A DNA stretch of 37,970 nt from NCBI GenBank assembly GCA_943357025.1, contig CALRGA010000005.1:1-37970 (forward strand), read 5' to 3'. Positions 6,727 to 15,788 of the stretch are shown piece after piece. Origin of the DNA: Candidatus Uhrbacteria bacterium RIFOXYB12_FULL_58_10 (GTDB lineage: Bacteria; Patescibacteriota; Patescibacteriia; UBA9934; GWF2-40-263). Positions within the stretch are counted from its first letter, which is position 1, and each line of letters starts with the position of its first letter. A model generated the notes under the pieces. That model worked only from the letters and a program-made list of their open reading frames with translations. It made no database searches and had not been told where the DNA came from. Made by a program: the position numbers and the translations under genes.

Positions 6727-7698
6727 ATGAAGCGACTCCTTTCGTTCCTCGCGGCCGCGGCCATCGTGGCGCCGTCGTTCTTTCTCGTTCGTCCCGTTTC
6801 GGCCGCCGGGGCCGGGGACCTGATCCAGTGTCCGGATTTTTCCTCCGTCTACTATCTCGCCGAGGACGGCAACCGATACGTTTTTCCGAACGAGGGGATC
6901 TACTACTCCTGGTATCCGGATTTCTCGGACGTCGTAACCATTTCATGCGAGAGCCTCGCGACGTTCCCGTTGGGGGAGAGGCTTCCGTACCAGGCCGGGA
7001 CAAGACTTCTGAAGATTCCGAGCGTTCCGACGGTGTACGCGGTGGAGTCCGACGGCGTGCTGCGGCCCATTCCGAGCGAGGACGTCGCGGAAGACCTGTA
7101 CGGCGACGACTGGGCCGACCGCGTGGACGACCTTCCCGAGACCTTCTTTGGCGGATATGAGATTGGCGATGAGCTTGCCGAGGGCGAGCTGCCGGAGGGG
7201 ATGATCCTGGAGGACGAGGACGGAACGCTTCTGCGCGTCGACGACGACGGCGAGGCGCAGGAAATAGACGTCGTGCTCGACACCGACCAGGAGGACGTGT
7301 TTCAGGAAAACGCGATCTCCACGACGGGCCTGGAAGCGCGAATCGGAGCCCTGATCACGCGCATCGAGGTTCTTTCGAGCCAGATAGAGCGGCTTGCCGA
7401 ACTGCTGGCCAAGCTTTCGCTCGTGAAGGTCGACGTCGAGGACGAGGTTGAGATCGACGAGGTGGACGAGATCGAGTCCGGAAGGGACGCGCAGAAGCAC
7501 TCGCTCGACGCGATCGGCGACGCGAAGGAAGAGATCGCCGACGCGGAAGAGGAAATCGCGGACGACGAAGCTGATGCAGAGGACTCGGATGACGCGGAAG
7601 ACGAGGTCGACGCGGAGGACTCGAACGACGATGCCGACGACCAGGATTCGTCAGGATCGGGATCGGACGACGATTCCGAGTCTGAGGGCCGTGGCTGA
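6727..7698 (+). CDS. Exported acidic protein with a domain seen in CPR bacteria
   Basis: A 323-residue protein of unknown function. Residues 1-26 form a signal peptide ending in VSAAGA. A globular part (about 28-150) has the pattern VYYLAEDGNRYVFPNE, YYSWYPDFSDVV, GTRLLKI, VYAVESDGVLRPI and LYGDDWADRV. I remember this repeat-like layout from many CPR secreted or surface proteins; it has no function known to me. Residues 195-235 look like a short coiled coil (IGALITRIEVLSSQIERLAE). The last 80 residues are almost only Asp, Glu, Ser and Ala, a strongly acidic tail that could bind cations or stay disordered. It has its own terminator and diverges from the aminotransferase. Confidence 0.72.
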   Translation: MKRLLSFLAAAAIVAPSFFLVRPVSAAGAGDLIQCPDFSSVYYLAEDGNRYVFPNEGIYYSWYPDFSDVVTISCESLATFPLGERLPYQAGTRLLKIPSVPTVYAVESDGVLRPIPSEDVAEDLYGDDWADRVDDLPETFFGGYEIGDELAEGELPEGMILEDEDGTLLRVDDDGEAQEIDVVLDTDQEDVFQENAISTTGLEARIGALITRIEVLSSQIERLAELLAKLSLVKVDVEDEVEIDEVDEIESGRDAQKHSLDAIGDAKEEIADAEEEIADDEADAEDSDDAEDEVDAEDSNDDADDQDSSGSGSDDDSESEGRG

Positions 7699-7706
7699 CA
7701 TGAGAA

Positions 7707-7735
7707 AAAGCGCGGCGGATTTTCCGCCGCGCTTT
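7707..7735 (+). terminator. Terminator of the exported protein gene
   Basis: A 13-bp perfect stem (7707-7719 with 7723-7735) with GCGCGGCGGA in the 5' arm and a three-T loop. The T tract after it is short, so strength is uncertain. Confidence 0.7.
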
Positions 7736-7816
7736 CGGTTGGATTCGTGAGAAGGGACGCGCCCGTGGACACGCGTCGAATTCCGTGCTAGCCTGGCCTT
7801 CCATGAAGGAGCGAAC

Positions 7817-8530
7817 ATGGACAATGGGAAGGCGATCAATCTTGATAGGGAAGTGCCGGAACTTGCGCGGGCCGTGGCCGTGGTTCGGGCGGGGCGCGGG
7901 ATCGAGGCGCTCGCGGAGTGGATAGTCGTCAAAACGGTGCGGGTCCTTGCCTGCGCGTTATTTGTCCTCTGGGGCGTCGGGTGCGCGGCGCTGGCGGTAT
8001 TCGCCGGCTCGGCCGGATACGTCGTTGCCGCGGCAATCGCCTGCGCGAACATGGCGATTATCCGACGGATGGCGCGCCACGCGCCGTCGATTCTTCCGGA
8101 CGATGACGACGAGGCCGACGCGAAGGATCCGCTGAGAGACGTTCCTTCCGGCTTCGCTCGCGTTCTGATCCTGGTCGTCTCGGCCACGGTCTTTCTCCCG
8201 GCGATCGCGGTCGGCATTCGGTGGCACACGGATGCCGTACTCAGAAGGTTTGACGAGAAACGCGCGAAGGCGGACACGGTCGTCGGCGATCCGCGGTGGC
8301 CGGCCATGGGAAGGCTGTTCGCGGCGCTGGAACGCCGAAACGAGCTTGCGCGGAAGGGAATCATCGTCGAATCCCACGCGACGACCGTCGCGGCGATGAT
8401 CGCGGAGACGAGGAATAATATGTATCTCCGTCCGCTCGGACGCGCGCACCTGCCGCTGCCCAACGGCTTCCTGAAAAACGTCGAGGATCTCGAGACCGCC
8501 ATGAGGAAACAATCCGACCGCGTCGACTGA
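7817..8530 (+). CDS. Membrane protein of unknown function
   Basis: 237 residues with no family I recognise. Two hydrophobic segments (about 40-85, likely two helices, and 113-135) are separated by an acidic loop PDDDDEADAKDP, then a soluble C-terminal half of about 100 residues with helical, charged sequence. It differs from most genes here in having a clear Shine-Dalgarno AAGGAG five bases before ATG 7817 and C rather than T at -1. A terminator hairpin overlaps its stop codon. Confidence 0.65.
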   Translation: MDNGKAINLDREVPELARAVAVVRAGRGIEALAEWIVVKTVRVLACALFVLWGVGCAALAVFAGSAGYVVAAAIACANMAIIRRMARHAPSILPDDDDEADAKDPLRDVPSGFARVLILVVSATVFLPAIAVGIRWHTDAVLRRFDEKRAKADTVVGDPRWPAMGRLFAALERRNELARKGIIVESHATTVAAMIAETRNNMYLRPLGRAHLPLPNGFLKNVEDLETAMRKQSDRVD

Positions 8531-8541
8531 CGCGGTTTTTT
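8517..8541 (+). terminator. Terminator of the membrane protein gene
   Basis: CCGCGTC (8518-8524) pairs with GACGCGG (8529-8535), loop GACT, followed by six T. The TGA stop (8528-8530) runs from the loop into the 3' arm. Confidence 0.88.
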
Positions 8542-8542
8542 A

Positions 8543-8570
8543 TTGACACCTCGTCCCCCTGGGTTAAACT
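8543..8570 (+). promoter_or_regulatory. Promoter of the small acidic protein gene
   Basis: Perfect TTGACA (8543-8548), 16-base spacer, TAAACT (8565-8570). A second possible -10, GATAAT (8584-8589), sits nine bases before ATG 8599 and would give a leaderless mRNA but lacks a -35. Confidence 0.6.
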
Positions 8571-8598
8571 ACGAACAAAATCGGATAATATCATTTCT

Positions 8599-9147
8599 AT
8601 GGACGAGCAACTGCGTCGAATCTTGAACTTGGTGCGGAAAACCGGCGACCGGATGGTCGTGACGGACGGGAACGGGGAGGACGTGTACGTGGTCATGGGG
8701 CTGGAACAGTATGAGAATCTTGTGATTCCACAAGGAATCAAGGTCGTCCAGCCGCATAGTCGCGACGAACTCGATGATGGCTTGCCATCCGAAGCTTCTC
8801 GAAGCGAAGGATGGTTTGAGGATTGCGAGGCTCAGGAAGAACCGGGGAGGATCGTGCCCTCCCACGCTAAGGTTTCGGAGAGCAAGCCGGTCGCCCCGTC
8901 CGCGCCACCTTCTGACATTTGGGAGGCGATGCCGCCTGCGGGGACTGATTCGGAAACATGGGACATTTCAAGGATGTCAGACGTAGAAAAGATTGACTTG
9001 GAGAGGCAGTTCGAAAATTATCAACAGGAGAAGGGAAGGGTTGGCATCGCCGACGAAAAACTGGTCGCTCCGGTCGTTGAGGAGAAAACCGAGCCGAAAG
9101 ATGAGGATTTCAGCGAGGAACAGTTCTATCTCGAGCCGATCGACTAG
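8599..9147 (+). CDS. Small acidic protein with a Phd/YefM-like N-terminus, unknown function
   Basis: 182 residues. The first 45 (MDEQLRRILNLVRKTGDR, then VVTDGNGEDVYVVMGLEQYENL) have the length and rhythm of the strand-helix start of Phd/YefM antitoxins, which usually read ...PVAVLVSLEDYE..., but the match is by style only and no toxin gene is next to it. The rest is acidic, rich in Pro, Ser and Glu and probably disordered, with an acidic end EEQFYLEPID. It starts at tctATG with no Shine-Dalgarno. It lies directly upstream of tuf with its own promoter. Confidence 0.6.
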   Translation: MDEQLRRILNLVRKTGDRMVVTDGNGEDVYVVMGLEQYENLVIPQGIKVVQPHSRDELDDGLPSEASRSEGWFEDCEAQEEPGRIVPSHAKVSESKPVAPSAPPSDIWEAMPPAGTDSETWDISRMSDVEKIDLERQFENYQQEKGRVGIADEKLVAPVVEEKTEPKDEDFSEEQFYLEPID

Positions 9148-9172
9148 GCTGGGTTGACGGGCGGGCGAGACC

Positions 9173-9201
9173 TTGCATTATCCGTTTCCCTCTGTTACAA
9201 T
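9173..9201 (+). promoter_or_regulatory. Promoter of the tuf-S10-spc operon
   Basis: -10 TACAAT (9196-9201) with a weak TTGCAT (9173-9178) 17 bases upstream. Transcription would start near 9208 and give a leader of about 120 bases before tuf. Confidence 0.55.
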
Positions 9202-9242
9202 TTCGCCGTTAATTAAAAAACAACCCTAACAAGAGCATTTTT

Positions 9243-9311
9243 TGCCCGCCTGGTTCAGTGGCACGCGTCGTGACACATTGAGCCGGCCGGGCAAGGTCGT
9301 AACGGACGACC
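9243..9311 (+). promoter_or_regulatory. Two stem-loops in the tuf leader
   Basis: The first, 9243-9293, has 15-base outer arms (9243-9257 with 9279-9293) that pair with one mismatch and two G-T wobbles. It continues inward through GTG/CAC and CACG/CGTG to a CGT loop. The second is GGTCGT (9295-9300) with ACGACC (9306-9311), loop AACGG. Neither is followed by a T run, so they do not look like terminators. They sit 18 bases or more before ATG 9329. A control element for EF-Tu synthesis is a reasonable inference; no known class is recognised. Confidence 0.55.
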
Positions 9312-9328
9312 AAGCTCAAAAAATAGCT

Positions 9329-10522
<1,194 letters not shown>

Positions 10523-10553
10523 TCATTAAATAGGCTGTTCTTTCCTCATCACT

Positions 10554-10907
10554 GTGTCCAACGCAACAAAACCAACGGCAGCCAAGGCGGACAAGTCCGC
10601 GGACGGACAGCGCATTCGCATTCGCGTTCGCGCCTACGACCACAAGCTCATCGACCAGGCCACGATGACCATCATCAAGGCCGCCGAGCGCTCGGGAGCC
10701 AAGATTCACGGACCGATTCCGCTGCCGACCGAGAAGCGCAAGTACACGGTGAACCGCTCGACGTTCGTCCACAAGGATTCGCGGGAGCAGTATGAGATGC
10801 GCGTCCACAAACGTCTCATCGACATCACGGACCCGACGGAAAAGACCATCGATGCCCTGATGTCGCTCAACCTCCCAGCCGGGGTTGACGTGGAGATCAA
10901 GACCTAG
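10554..10907 (+). CDS. rpsJ: Ribosomal protein uS10
   Basis: 30S head protein, also the NusG/NusB partner in antitermination. 117 residues with a GTG start at 10554 (T at -1). The S10 core begins at [16 protein letters not shown] and includes the conserved loop [17 protein letters not shown]. The first 18 residues ([17 protein letters not shown]) extend beyond the usual 100-105 residue family length. tuf ends 31 bases upstream. A 288-base structured gap, not the usual few bases, separates it from rplC. Confidence 0.95.
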   Translation: MSNATKPTAAKADKSADGQRIRIRVRAYDHKLIDQATMTIIKAAERSGAKIHGPIPLPTEKRKYTVNRSTFVHKDSREQYEMRVHKRLIDITDPTEKTIDALMSLNLPAGVDVEIKT

Positions 10908-11195
10908 TACAATCGCCGCAGATTGAGGAACACAGAAGAAAGATCCCCCTCCCGTCCGCAAGGCCGGGAGGGGGAAAACCTTCTGGAGCTTCCAATGTCG
11001 CAAGAAGGAAAACAACCCATTCATTAAGAATTCTCCCAAAAAACTGTTCTACGTTTGAACAGGTCAGAAGCTGTTAGTAAACCACCGTTAAGAGAGATTT
11101 CGCGACGTTTTACTACCAACTTCTGGCTTTTCGTTATCTTGGCCGGTTCGGTCAGGCGAGTCAGTTGTTAGCACGTCCCGTCGGGACCAATGTCT
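10908..11195 (+). promoter_or_regulatory. Structured 288-base gap between rpsJ and rplC, candidate leader RNA
   Basis: No gene fits. Four hairpins are visible. CCCCCTCCCG (10945-10954) pairs with CGGGAGGGGG (10965-10974) and is capped by CC-GCAA-GG, a GNRA tetraloop. CTGTTC (11044-11049) pairs with GAACAG (11057-11062). AGGTCAGAAG (11061-11070) pairs with CTTCTGGCTT (11120-11129) and, after a 4x4 internal loop, TAGTAAA (11075-11081) with TTTACTA (11109-11115). GTCCC (11175-11179) pairs with GGGAC (11183-11187) eight bases before the rplC start. None ends in a T run, so attenuation or protein binding fits better than simple termination. Autoregulation by L3, L4 or another S10-operon protein is inference. 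Confidence 0.5.
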
Positions 11196-11822
11196 ATGCC
11201 ATTCATCATTGGACGAAAAATCGAGATGTCTCAGCAGTTTCGGGAGGACGGAACGGTCGTTGCGGTTACGCTCGTAAAGGCGGAACCGAACGTGGTCGCG
11301 CAGATTCGCGAACTGGAAAAGGACGGATACGTGGCGGTTCAGCTTGGAACGGACGTGAAGCGCGTCCTGAACCTGCCGGAGGCCGGACACGTAAAGGATC
11401 TTTCCCTGATGGGAACCCTGCGCGAGTTTCGCGTCGATTCTACGGACCTCACGCGCGGCAACGTAGTCGACGTGACCGCGTTCGCCCCGGGAATGCACGT
11501 CGACGTGACGGGTACCTCGAAGGGTCATGGATTCGCCGGCGTCATGAAGCGCCATCACTTTTCCGGAGGTCCGGCAACGCACGGTCAGAAGGACCAGATG
11601 CGCATGCCTGGCTCCATCGCCTCTCAGCGCCAAGGCCCGGTCTCAAAGGGTCAGCGCATGGCCGGACACATGGGCGACCAGCGCGCCACGGTCAAGAACC
11701 TTGAAATCGTCTCGGTCGATCCTATCAACAACATTCTCGCGATCTCTGGCGCCATTCCCGGCGCGCGCGGAGGCTTAATCCTCGTCGTGGCCCGCGAAGG
11801 CAAGCTCGTATGGCAAAAGTAA
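11196..11822 (+). CDS. rplC: Ribosomal protein uL3
   Basis: 50S protein that reaches toward the peptidyl transferase centre. About 208 residues; MPFIIGRKIEMSQ fits the CPR style of the family start (MKFIxGKKxGMTQ). The long central loop carries VTGTSKGHGFAGVMKRHHF and GPATHGQK, the conserved L3 segment. ATG 11190 is also possible and would add MS, but 11196 has T at -1 like its neighbours and matches the family start. The gene overlaps rplD by 13 bases. A small hairpin ends eight bases before the start. Confidence 0.95.
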   Translation: MPFIIGRKIEMSQQFREDGTVVAVTLVKAEPNVVAQIRELEKDGYVAVQLGTDVKRVLNLPEAGHVKDLSLMGTLREFRVDSTDLTRGNVVDVTAFAPGMHVDVTGTSKGHGFAGVMKRHHFSGGPATHGQKDQMRMPGSIASQRQGPVSKGQRMAGHMGDQRATVKNLEIVSVDPINNILAISGAIPGARGGLILVVAREGKLVWQK

Positions 11823-12445
11823 CGCTGCATAACCAGGCAGGAAAAGTGGTCGGCGAGCTGGAGCTCGACGCCGAAATCTTCGAGGTCAAGGCGAATCCCG
11901 CTCTTATCCACGAAGCGTTCGTGATCCAGAAGGCCAACGGCCGTCAGGTTCTCGCGCACACCAAGGATCGTTCCGAGGTGGCTGGCACGGGTAAGAAGCC
12001 GTGGAAGCAGAAGGGAACCGGACGCGCCCGCCACGGATCGCGCCGCTCCCCGATCTGGGTTGGAGGTGGAATCACCTTCGGACCGCGCAACGAGCGCAAC
12101 TTCTCGCTGAAGCTGAACCGCGTCGCTCGCCGCAAGGCGCTCGCCATGGTGCTCACCGACAAGCTCGTAAGCGAAAAGTTCGTGGCGATCGATACGATGG
12201 TTCTTCCGGAAAACAAGACCAAGACGATGATTTCCGTTCTGAAAAACCTTCCGGGCGCCGGAAAAAAGACGCTCGTGATTCTCGAACCGTCGAACATCGG
12301 AGCCTCTCTCGCCGCGCGCAACCTGCAGCGCGTCACGACGCTCTCCGCCCTATCGCTGAACATCGGCGACTTGCTTGCAAACGATTTCGTCGTGGCTTCC
12401 AAGGAAGCGATCGACGCCATCACGAAGACGTTTAAGCGCTCGTAA
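11810..12445 (+). CDS. rplD: Ribosomal protein uL4
   Basis: 50S tunnel protein, in E. coli also the repressor of the S10 operon. 211 residues; the conserved internal loop reads [21 protein letters not shown] followed by [22 protein letters not shown]. The start gtATG 11810 lies inside the end of rplC (13-base overlap), a sign of coupled translation. L4 is a natural candidate to bind the structured gap before rplC; this is not shown by the sequence. Confidence 0.97.
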   Translation: MAKVTLHNQAGKVVGELELDAEIFEVKANPALIHEAFVIQKANGRQVLAHTKDRSEVAGTGKKPWKQKGTGRARHGSRRSPIWVGGGITFGPRNERNFSLKLNRVARRKALAMVLTDKLVSEKFVAIDTMVLPENKTKTMISVLKNLPGAGKKTLVILEPSNIGASLAARNLQRVTTLSALSLNIGDLLANDFVVASKEAIDAITKTFKRS

Positions 12446-12446
12446 T

Positions 12447-12893
12447 ATGGGAATTCTTGAAAAGTTCAAATCGAAGAAGGAACAGGAACTTAAGGGCGAC
12501 ATCGTCGCCGACGCCAAAGTGGTGAATCCGTCCTCCGCTCTGAAAGGAGCTTCGGAGGACAAGGGCGCAAAGAAACCGGCCGCAAAGAAGACCTCCAAGG
12601 TCATCCCGTCTGACCTTTCTGGAATCGTGTTGCGCCCGCTCGTCACCGAGAAGGCCGCGATCGTCGCCCACGGCGGCCAGTACACCTTCGTCGTCGCGAC
12701 GAGCGCCAATCGCGTGCAGGTGAAATCAGCCATCAAGGCCATGTTCGGAATCCTTCCCGAGTCGGTCAACATCATGTGCATGCGCGGCAAAGTTGTGCGA
12801 TTCGGCCGCTCCAACGGCCAGCGCGCTTCCTGGAAGAAGGCTGTCGTGACGATGCCGAAGGGAATGACGATCGACGTTTACGAAGGGGTCTAA
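12447..12893 (+). CDS. rplW: Ribosomal protein uL23 with N-terminal extension
   Basis: Tunnel-exit protein that docks trigger factor and SRP. 148 residues against about 95-100 in most bacteria: the L23 core starts only at [12 protein letters not shown], and the first 55 residues are a Lys/Glu/Ala-rich arm ([17 protein letters not shown] ... [10 protein letters not shown]). The core has the normal [19 protein letters not shown] and the C-terminal YEGV. ATG 12447 (taatATG) directly overlaps the context of the rplD stop; the frame is open upstream into rplD, but that stretch is shadow. Confidence 0.95.
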   Translation: MGILEKFKSKKEQELKGDIVADAKVVNPSSALKGASEDKGAKKPAAKKTSKVIPSDLSGIVLRPLVTEKAAIVAHGGQYTFVVATSANRVQVKSAIKAMFGILPESVNIMCMRGKVVRFGRSNGQRASWKKAVVTMPKGMTIDVYEGV

Positions 12894-12899
12894 AATCCT

Positions 12900-13745
12900 A
12901 TGCCGGTCAAAAAATACAATCCAACCACCAACGCGCGTCGGCTTTCCTCCGTCGATACCTTCGAGGATATCACGAAGACTGAGCCGGAACGGAGGCTGAC
13001 CATCGCCAAGAAGCAGCAGGCGGGTCGCTCCAACGGAAAGATCACGGTTCGCCATCGCGGCGGCGGCGCCAAGCGACGCATCCGCGTGGTCGACTTCAAG
13101 CACGACAAGCTGGACATCCCGGCCAAGGTCGTCGCGATCGAGTACGACCCGGGTCGCGGAGGACGCCTCGCGCTTCTGCAGTACGCGGACGGCGAGAAGC
13201 GCTATATGGTCGCGGCCATCGGCATGAAGGTAGGCACCATGATCGTGAACTCCAAGAAGAAGGGAGACGTACAGGATGGAAGCCGCTTCTGCCTCGAGAA
13301 CATTCCGGTTGGCATGAACGTGTACGACGTCGAGATTCTTCCGGGAAAGGGCGGACAGCTCGTGCGCGGCGCGGGACTCGGCGCCCAGCTCATGGCCGTG
13401 GAAGGATCATTTGCCACCATCAAGCTTCCGAGCGGAGAAATCCGCCAGGTTCCGAAGGAGTGCATGGCTACGGTCGGACGCGTGTCCAATCAGGACCGCC
13501 GCCTCATTCGCTGGGGCAAGGCCGGACGCACGCGACATCGCGGATTCCGCCCGACCGTCCGCGGAAAGGCAATGAACCCGGTCGACCACCCGCACGGCGG
13601 AGGAGAGGGCCGAAACTCTATCGGTCTCAAGAATCCGAAGACTCCCGCCGGAAAGCCGGCGCTCGGCGTCAAGACGCGCCACAAGAAGGCTTCCGACAAG
13701 CTCATCATCCAGCGACGTCCGAAAGGCCGGTTCGTGGGAGCATAA
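12900..13745 (+). CDS. rplB: Ribosomal protein uL2
   Basis: Core 50S protein near the peptidyl transferase centre, 281 residues. It starts MPVKKYNPTTNARR. The SH3/OB part contains GRNNGKITVRHRGGG-like sequence (here SNGKITVRHRGGGAKRR) and the C-terminal part has the conserved MNPVDHPHGGGEGR with the key His. It begins at cctATG six bases after rplW and ends six bases before rpsS. No Shine-Dalgarno closer than about 12 bases. Confidence 0.98.
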   Translation: MPVKKYNPTTNARRLSSVDTFEDITKTEPERRLTIAKKQQAGRSNGKITVRHRGGGAKRRIRVVDFKHDKLDIPAKVVAIEYDPGRGGRLALLQYADGEKRYMVAAIGMKVGTMIVNSKKKGDVQDGSRFCLENIPVGMNVYDVEILPGKGGQLVRGAGLGAQLMAVEGSFATIKLPSGEIRQVPKECMATVGRVSNQDRRLIRWGKAGRTRHRGFRPTVRGKAMNPVDHPHGGGEGRNSIGLKNPKTPAGKPALGVKTRHKKASDKLIIQRRPKGRFVGA

Positions 13746-13751
13746 AACCCT

Positions 13752-14072
13752 ATGTCTCGCAGCTCCAAGAAAGGTCCATTCGTGGACGAAAAAACCCAAA
13801 AGAAGGTTCTTGCCCTCAAGGCCGGCGACAAGACCGTCGTCAAGACCTGGGCGCGATCCTGCTCTATTACGCCGGAGATGGTGGGCTTCACCATCGCGGT
13901 GCACAACGGCAAGGATTTCATCCCGGTGCGCGTGGTCGAGAACATGGTCGGACACAAGCTCGGAGAGTTCTCCCCGACGCGCAAGTTCGTTCGCCACGGA
14001 GGCCAGGTTGCCGCCACGAGCCCGGGAGCCGCTCCCGCCGCGGCTGCCAAACCGGCCCCGAAGAAGAAATAA
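13752..14072 (+). CDS. rpsS: Ribosomal protein uS19
   Basis: 30S head protein, 106 residues. [19 protein letters not shown] and the conserved [27 protein letters not shown]-type core (cut here into [10 protein letters not shown] and [13 protein letters not shown]) identify it. The final 20 residues ([17 protein letters not shown]) are an Ala/Pro/Lys tail beyond the usual 92-residue length. It starts at cctATG. A weak GGGAG lies about 11 bases upstream. Confidence 0.97.
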   Translation: MSRSSKKGPFVDEKTQKKVLALKAGDKTVVKTWARSCSITPEMVGFTIAVHNGKDFIPVRVVENMVGHKLGEFSPTRKFVRHGGQVAATSPGAAPAAAAKPAPKKK

Positions 14073-14081
14073 TCATCCCAT

Positions 14082-14495
14082 ATGGAAGTGAAGGCCTACG
14101 CAAAAAATATTCGCATGTCCCCGCGCAAGGTGCGGCTCGTGATTGACGTTGTCCGCGGGATGGACGTCACGCGCGCCGCGACTCAGCTGCGCTTCCTGAA
14201 GAAGGACGCGGCCCTGCCGGTTCTGAAGCTTCTGAACTCGGCCGTGGCGAATGCGGATCACAACTTCCAGATCGCCGCCGAGACCTTGTTCGTAAAGACG
14301 ATCATGGCCGACGGCGGACCGGTGATTCATCGCTGGACGCCGAAGGCCTTCGGACGCTCCGCCCCGATTCGCAAGCGCACGAGCCACATCACGATCGTTC
14401 TCGACGTGATGGCTCCGAAGGCTGCGAAGAAGGCCGCCGCCGCCCAGAAGAAGGAGGCCAAGGCAAAAAAGGTTAAACCGGCGAAGGCGAACTAG
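14082..14495 (+). CDS. rplV: Ribosomal protein uL22
   Basis: 50S tunnel protein, 137 residues. MEVKAYAKNIRMSPRKVRLV is the standard start, and the long hairpin loop with GPVIHRWTPKAFGRSAPIRKRTSH-type sequence (here IHRWTPKAFGRSAPIRKR) is intact. The C-terminal 25 residues are an Ala/Lys tail (APKAAKKAAAAQKKEAKAKK). It starts at catATG and ends one base before the rpsC start. Confidence 0.97.
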   Translation: MEVKAYAKNIRMSPRKVRLVIDVVRGMDVTRAATQLRFLKKDAALPVLKLLNSAVANADHNFQIAAETLFVKTIMADGGPVIHRWTPKAFGRSAPIRKRTSHITIVLDVMAPKAAKKAAAAQKKEAKAKKVKPAKAN

Positions 14496-14496
14496 T

Positions 14497-15159
14497 ATGG
14501 GCAAAAAAACACATCCGATCGCGTTTCGCCTTGCCATCAACAAGGACTGGCAGGGTCACTGGTTCGCCGACAAGGATTTTCCAGCGTTTCTCCGCGAAGA
14601 CGTCATGGTTCGCGAGTTCCTGATGAAGGAGCTCCGCGAGGCCCAGGTCGACCGCGTGGATATCGACCGTTCCCGCCAGATCGTCACCATCAACGTTCGC
14701 GCTGCAAAGCCGGGCGTGGTGATCGGACGGGCCGGAGCCGGAATCGAGGAGCTGAAAAAGAAGATTAGGAAGAACTTTTTCGCCGGACGCCGCACGACGG
14801 TGAACGTCAACGTGAAGGAGGTGGAGAAGCCGGCGCTTTCGTCGCGCATCACCGCGCTCCAGATCATCGGCGACATCGAGAAGCGCATGCCGTTCCGCCG
14901 CATCATGAAGATGGCGATCGAGCGCGCGATGAAGGGCGGCGCGGAAGGAGTGAAGATCACCCTTTCCGGTCGTCTCAACGGCGCGGAAATCGCGCGAACC
15001 GAAACGCTCGCGAACGGAAAGATCCCGCTGCACAACCTGCGTGCGGACATCGACTTCGCCTCGCTTCCGGCACGCACTATCTACGGTGCCATCGGCGTGA
15101 AGATCTGGATCAACCGCGGCGAAGTTTTCGACAAGCCGGTCGTCGTCGAGAAGGCGTAA
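14497..15159 (+). CDS. rpsC: Ribosomal protein uS3
   Basis: 30S protein at the mRNA entry channel, 220 residues. [18 protein letters not shown] begins the N-terminal domain. The KH domain carries [17 protein letters not shown], and the C-terminal domain has [12 protein letters not shown] and the final [13 protein letters not shown]. The start agtATG is one base after the rplV stop. Confidence 0.98.
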   Translation: MGKKTHPIAFRLAINKDWQGHWFADKDFPAFLREDVMVREFLMKELREAQVDRVDIDRSRQIVTINVRAAKPGVVIGRAGAGIEELKKKIRKNFFAGRRTTVNVNVKEVEKPALSSRITALQIIGDIEKRMPFRRIMKMAIERAMKGGAEGVKITLSGRLNGAEIARTETLANGKIPLHNLRADIDFASLPARTIYGAIGVKIWINRGEVFDKPVVVEKA

Positions 15160-15169
15160 AAAAAACCCT

Positions 15170-15586
15170 ATGTTGATGCCAAAAAAAGTTAAGCACCGCA
15201 AGTGGCACAAGGGCCGCGCCCGCGGCAAGCGCATCGCGACGCGCAAGACGACGCTCGCTTTCGGCTCGGCCGGTTTGAAAGCCATGACCGAGGCATGGGT
15301 GACTTCCCGCCAAATCGAGGCGGCACGTCGCGCCATGACGCGCGCCATCAAGCGCGGCGGCAAAATCTGGATCCGCATTTTCCCGGACAAGCCGGTCACC
15401 ATCAAGGGGGCCGAAATGCCTATGGGTAAGGGAAAGGGAGCCGTCGACCACTACGTGGCCGTCGTGCGCCCGGGAACGGTTATGTTCGAGATTGACGGCG
15501 TCTCGCGCGAACTCGCGCAGGAGGCGATGAATCTCGCCGCGTACAAGCTTCCGTGCAAGACCAAGGTGCTCTACCGCGAATCCTAA
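15170..15586 (+). CDS. rplP: Ribosomal protein uL16
   Basis: 50S protein near the A-site tRNA elbow, 138 residues. [19 protein letters not shown] is the standard N-terminus, which supports ATG 15170 (cctATG) over 15176. The conserved [20 protein letters not shown] and [15 protein letters not shown] are present. It lies ten bases after rpsC and nine before rpmC. Confidence 0.97.
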   Translation: MLMPKKVKHRKWHKGRARGKRIATRKTTLAFGSAGLKAMTEAWVTSRQIEAARRAMTRAIKRGGKIWIRIFPDKPVTIKGAEMPMGKGKGAVDHYVAVVRPGTVMFEIDGVSRELAQEAMNLAAYKLPCKTKVLYRES

Positions 15587-15595
15587 TATTTTCCT

Positions 15596-15784
15596 ATGGA
15601 AGACGTGAAAACCATGCGTTCACAGACCGTGGACGCGCTCAAGCGCTCATTGGCGGAAGCCGAGGGGCAGAGGCGCGACCTGCGCTTCAAGACCGCTTCC
15701 CACCAGCTGAAGCAGGTTCGCGTCCTCCGAGACGTCAAACAAACTATCGCGCGCCTCAACATGGTGCTCAACGAGAAGAAGTAA
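15596..15784 (+). CDS. rpmC: Ribosomal protein uL29
   Basis: Small helical 50S protein beside L23 at the tunnel exit, 62 residues. Two helices with the conserved LRFKTASHQLKQVRVLRDVK-type sequence (here RDLRFKTASHQL and RDVKQTIARLNMVLNEK) identify it. It starts at cctATG. The gene is four bases before rpsQ, in the normal operon place. Confidence 0.93.
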   Translation: MEDVKTMRSQTVDALKRSLAEAEGQRRDLRFKTASHQLKQVRVLRDVKQTIARLNMVLNEKK

Positions 15785-15788
15785 ATTT

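Noticed and set aside
11055-11083. Promoter-like TTGAAC-17-TAAACC in the rpsJ-rplC gap
   Set aside because: Weak -10, and the same bases form the arms of a long hairpin, which explains them better.
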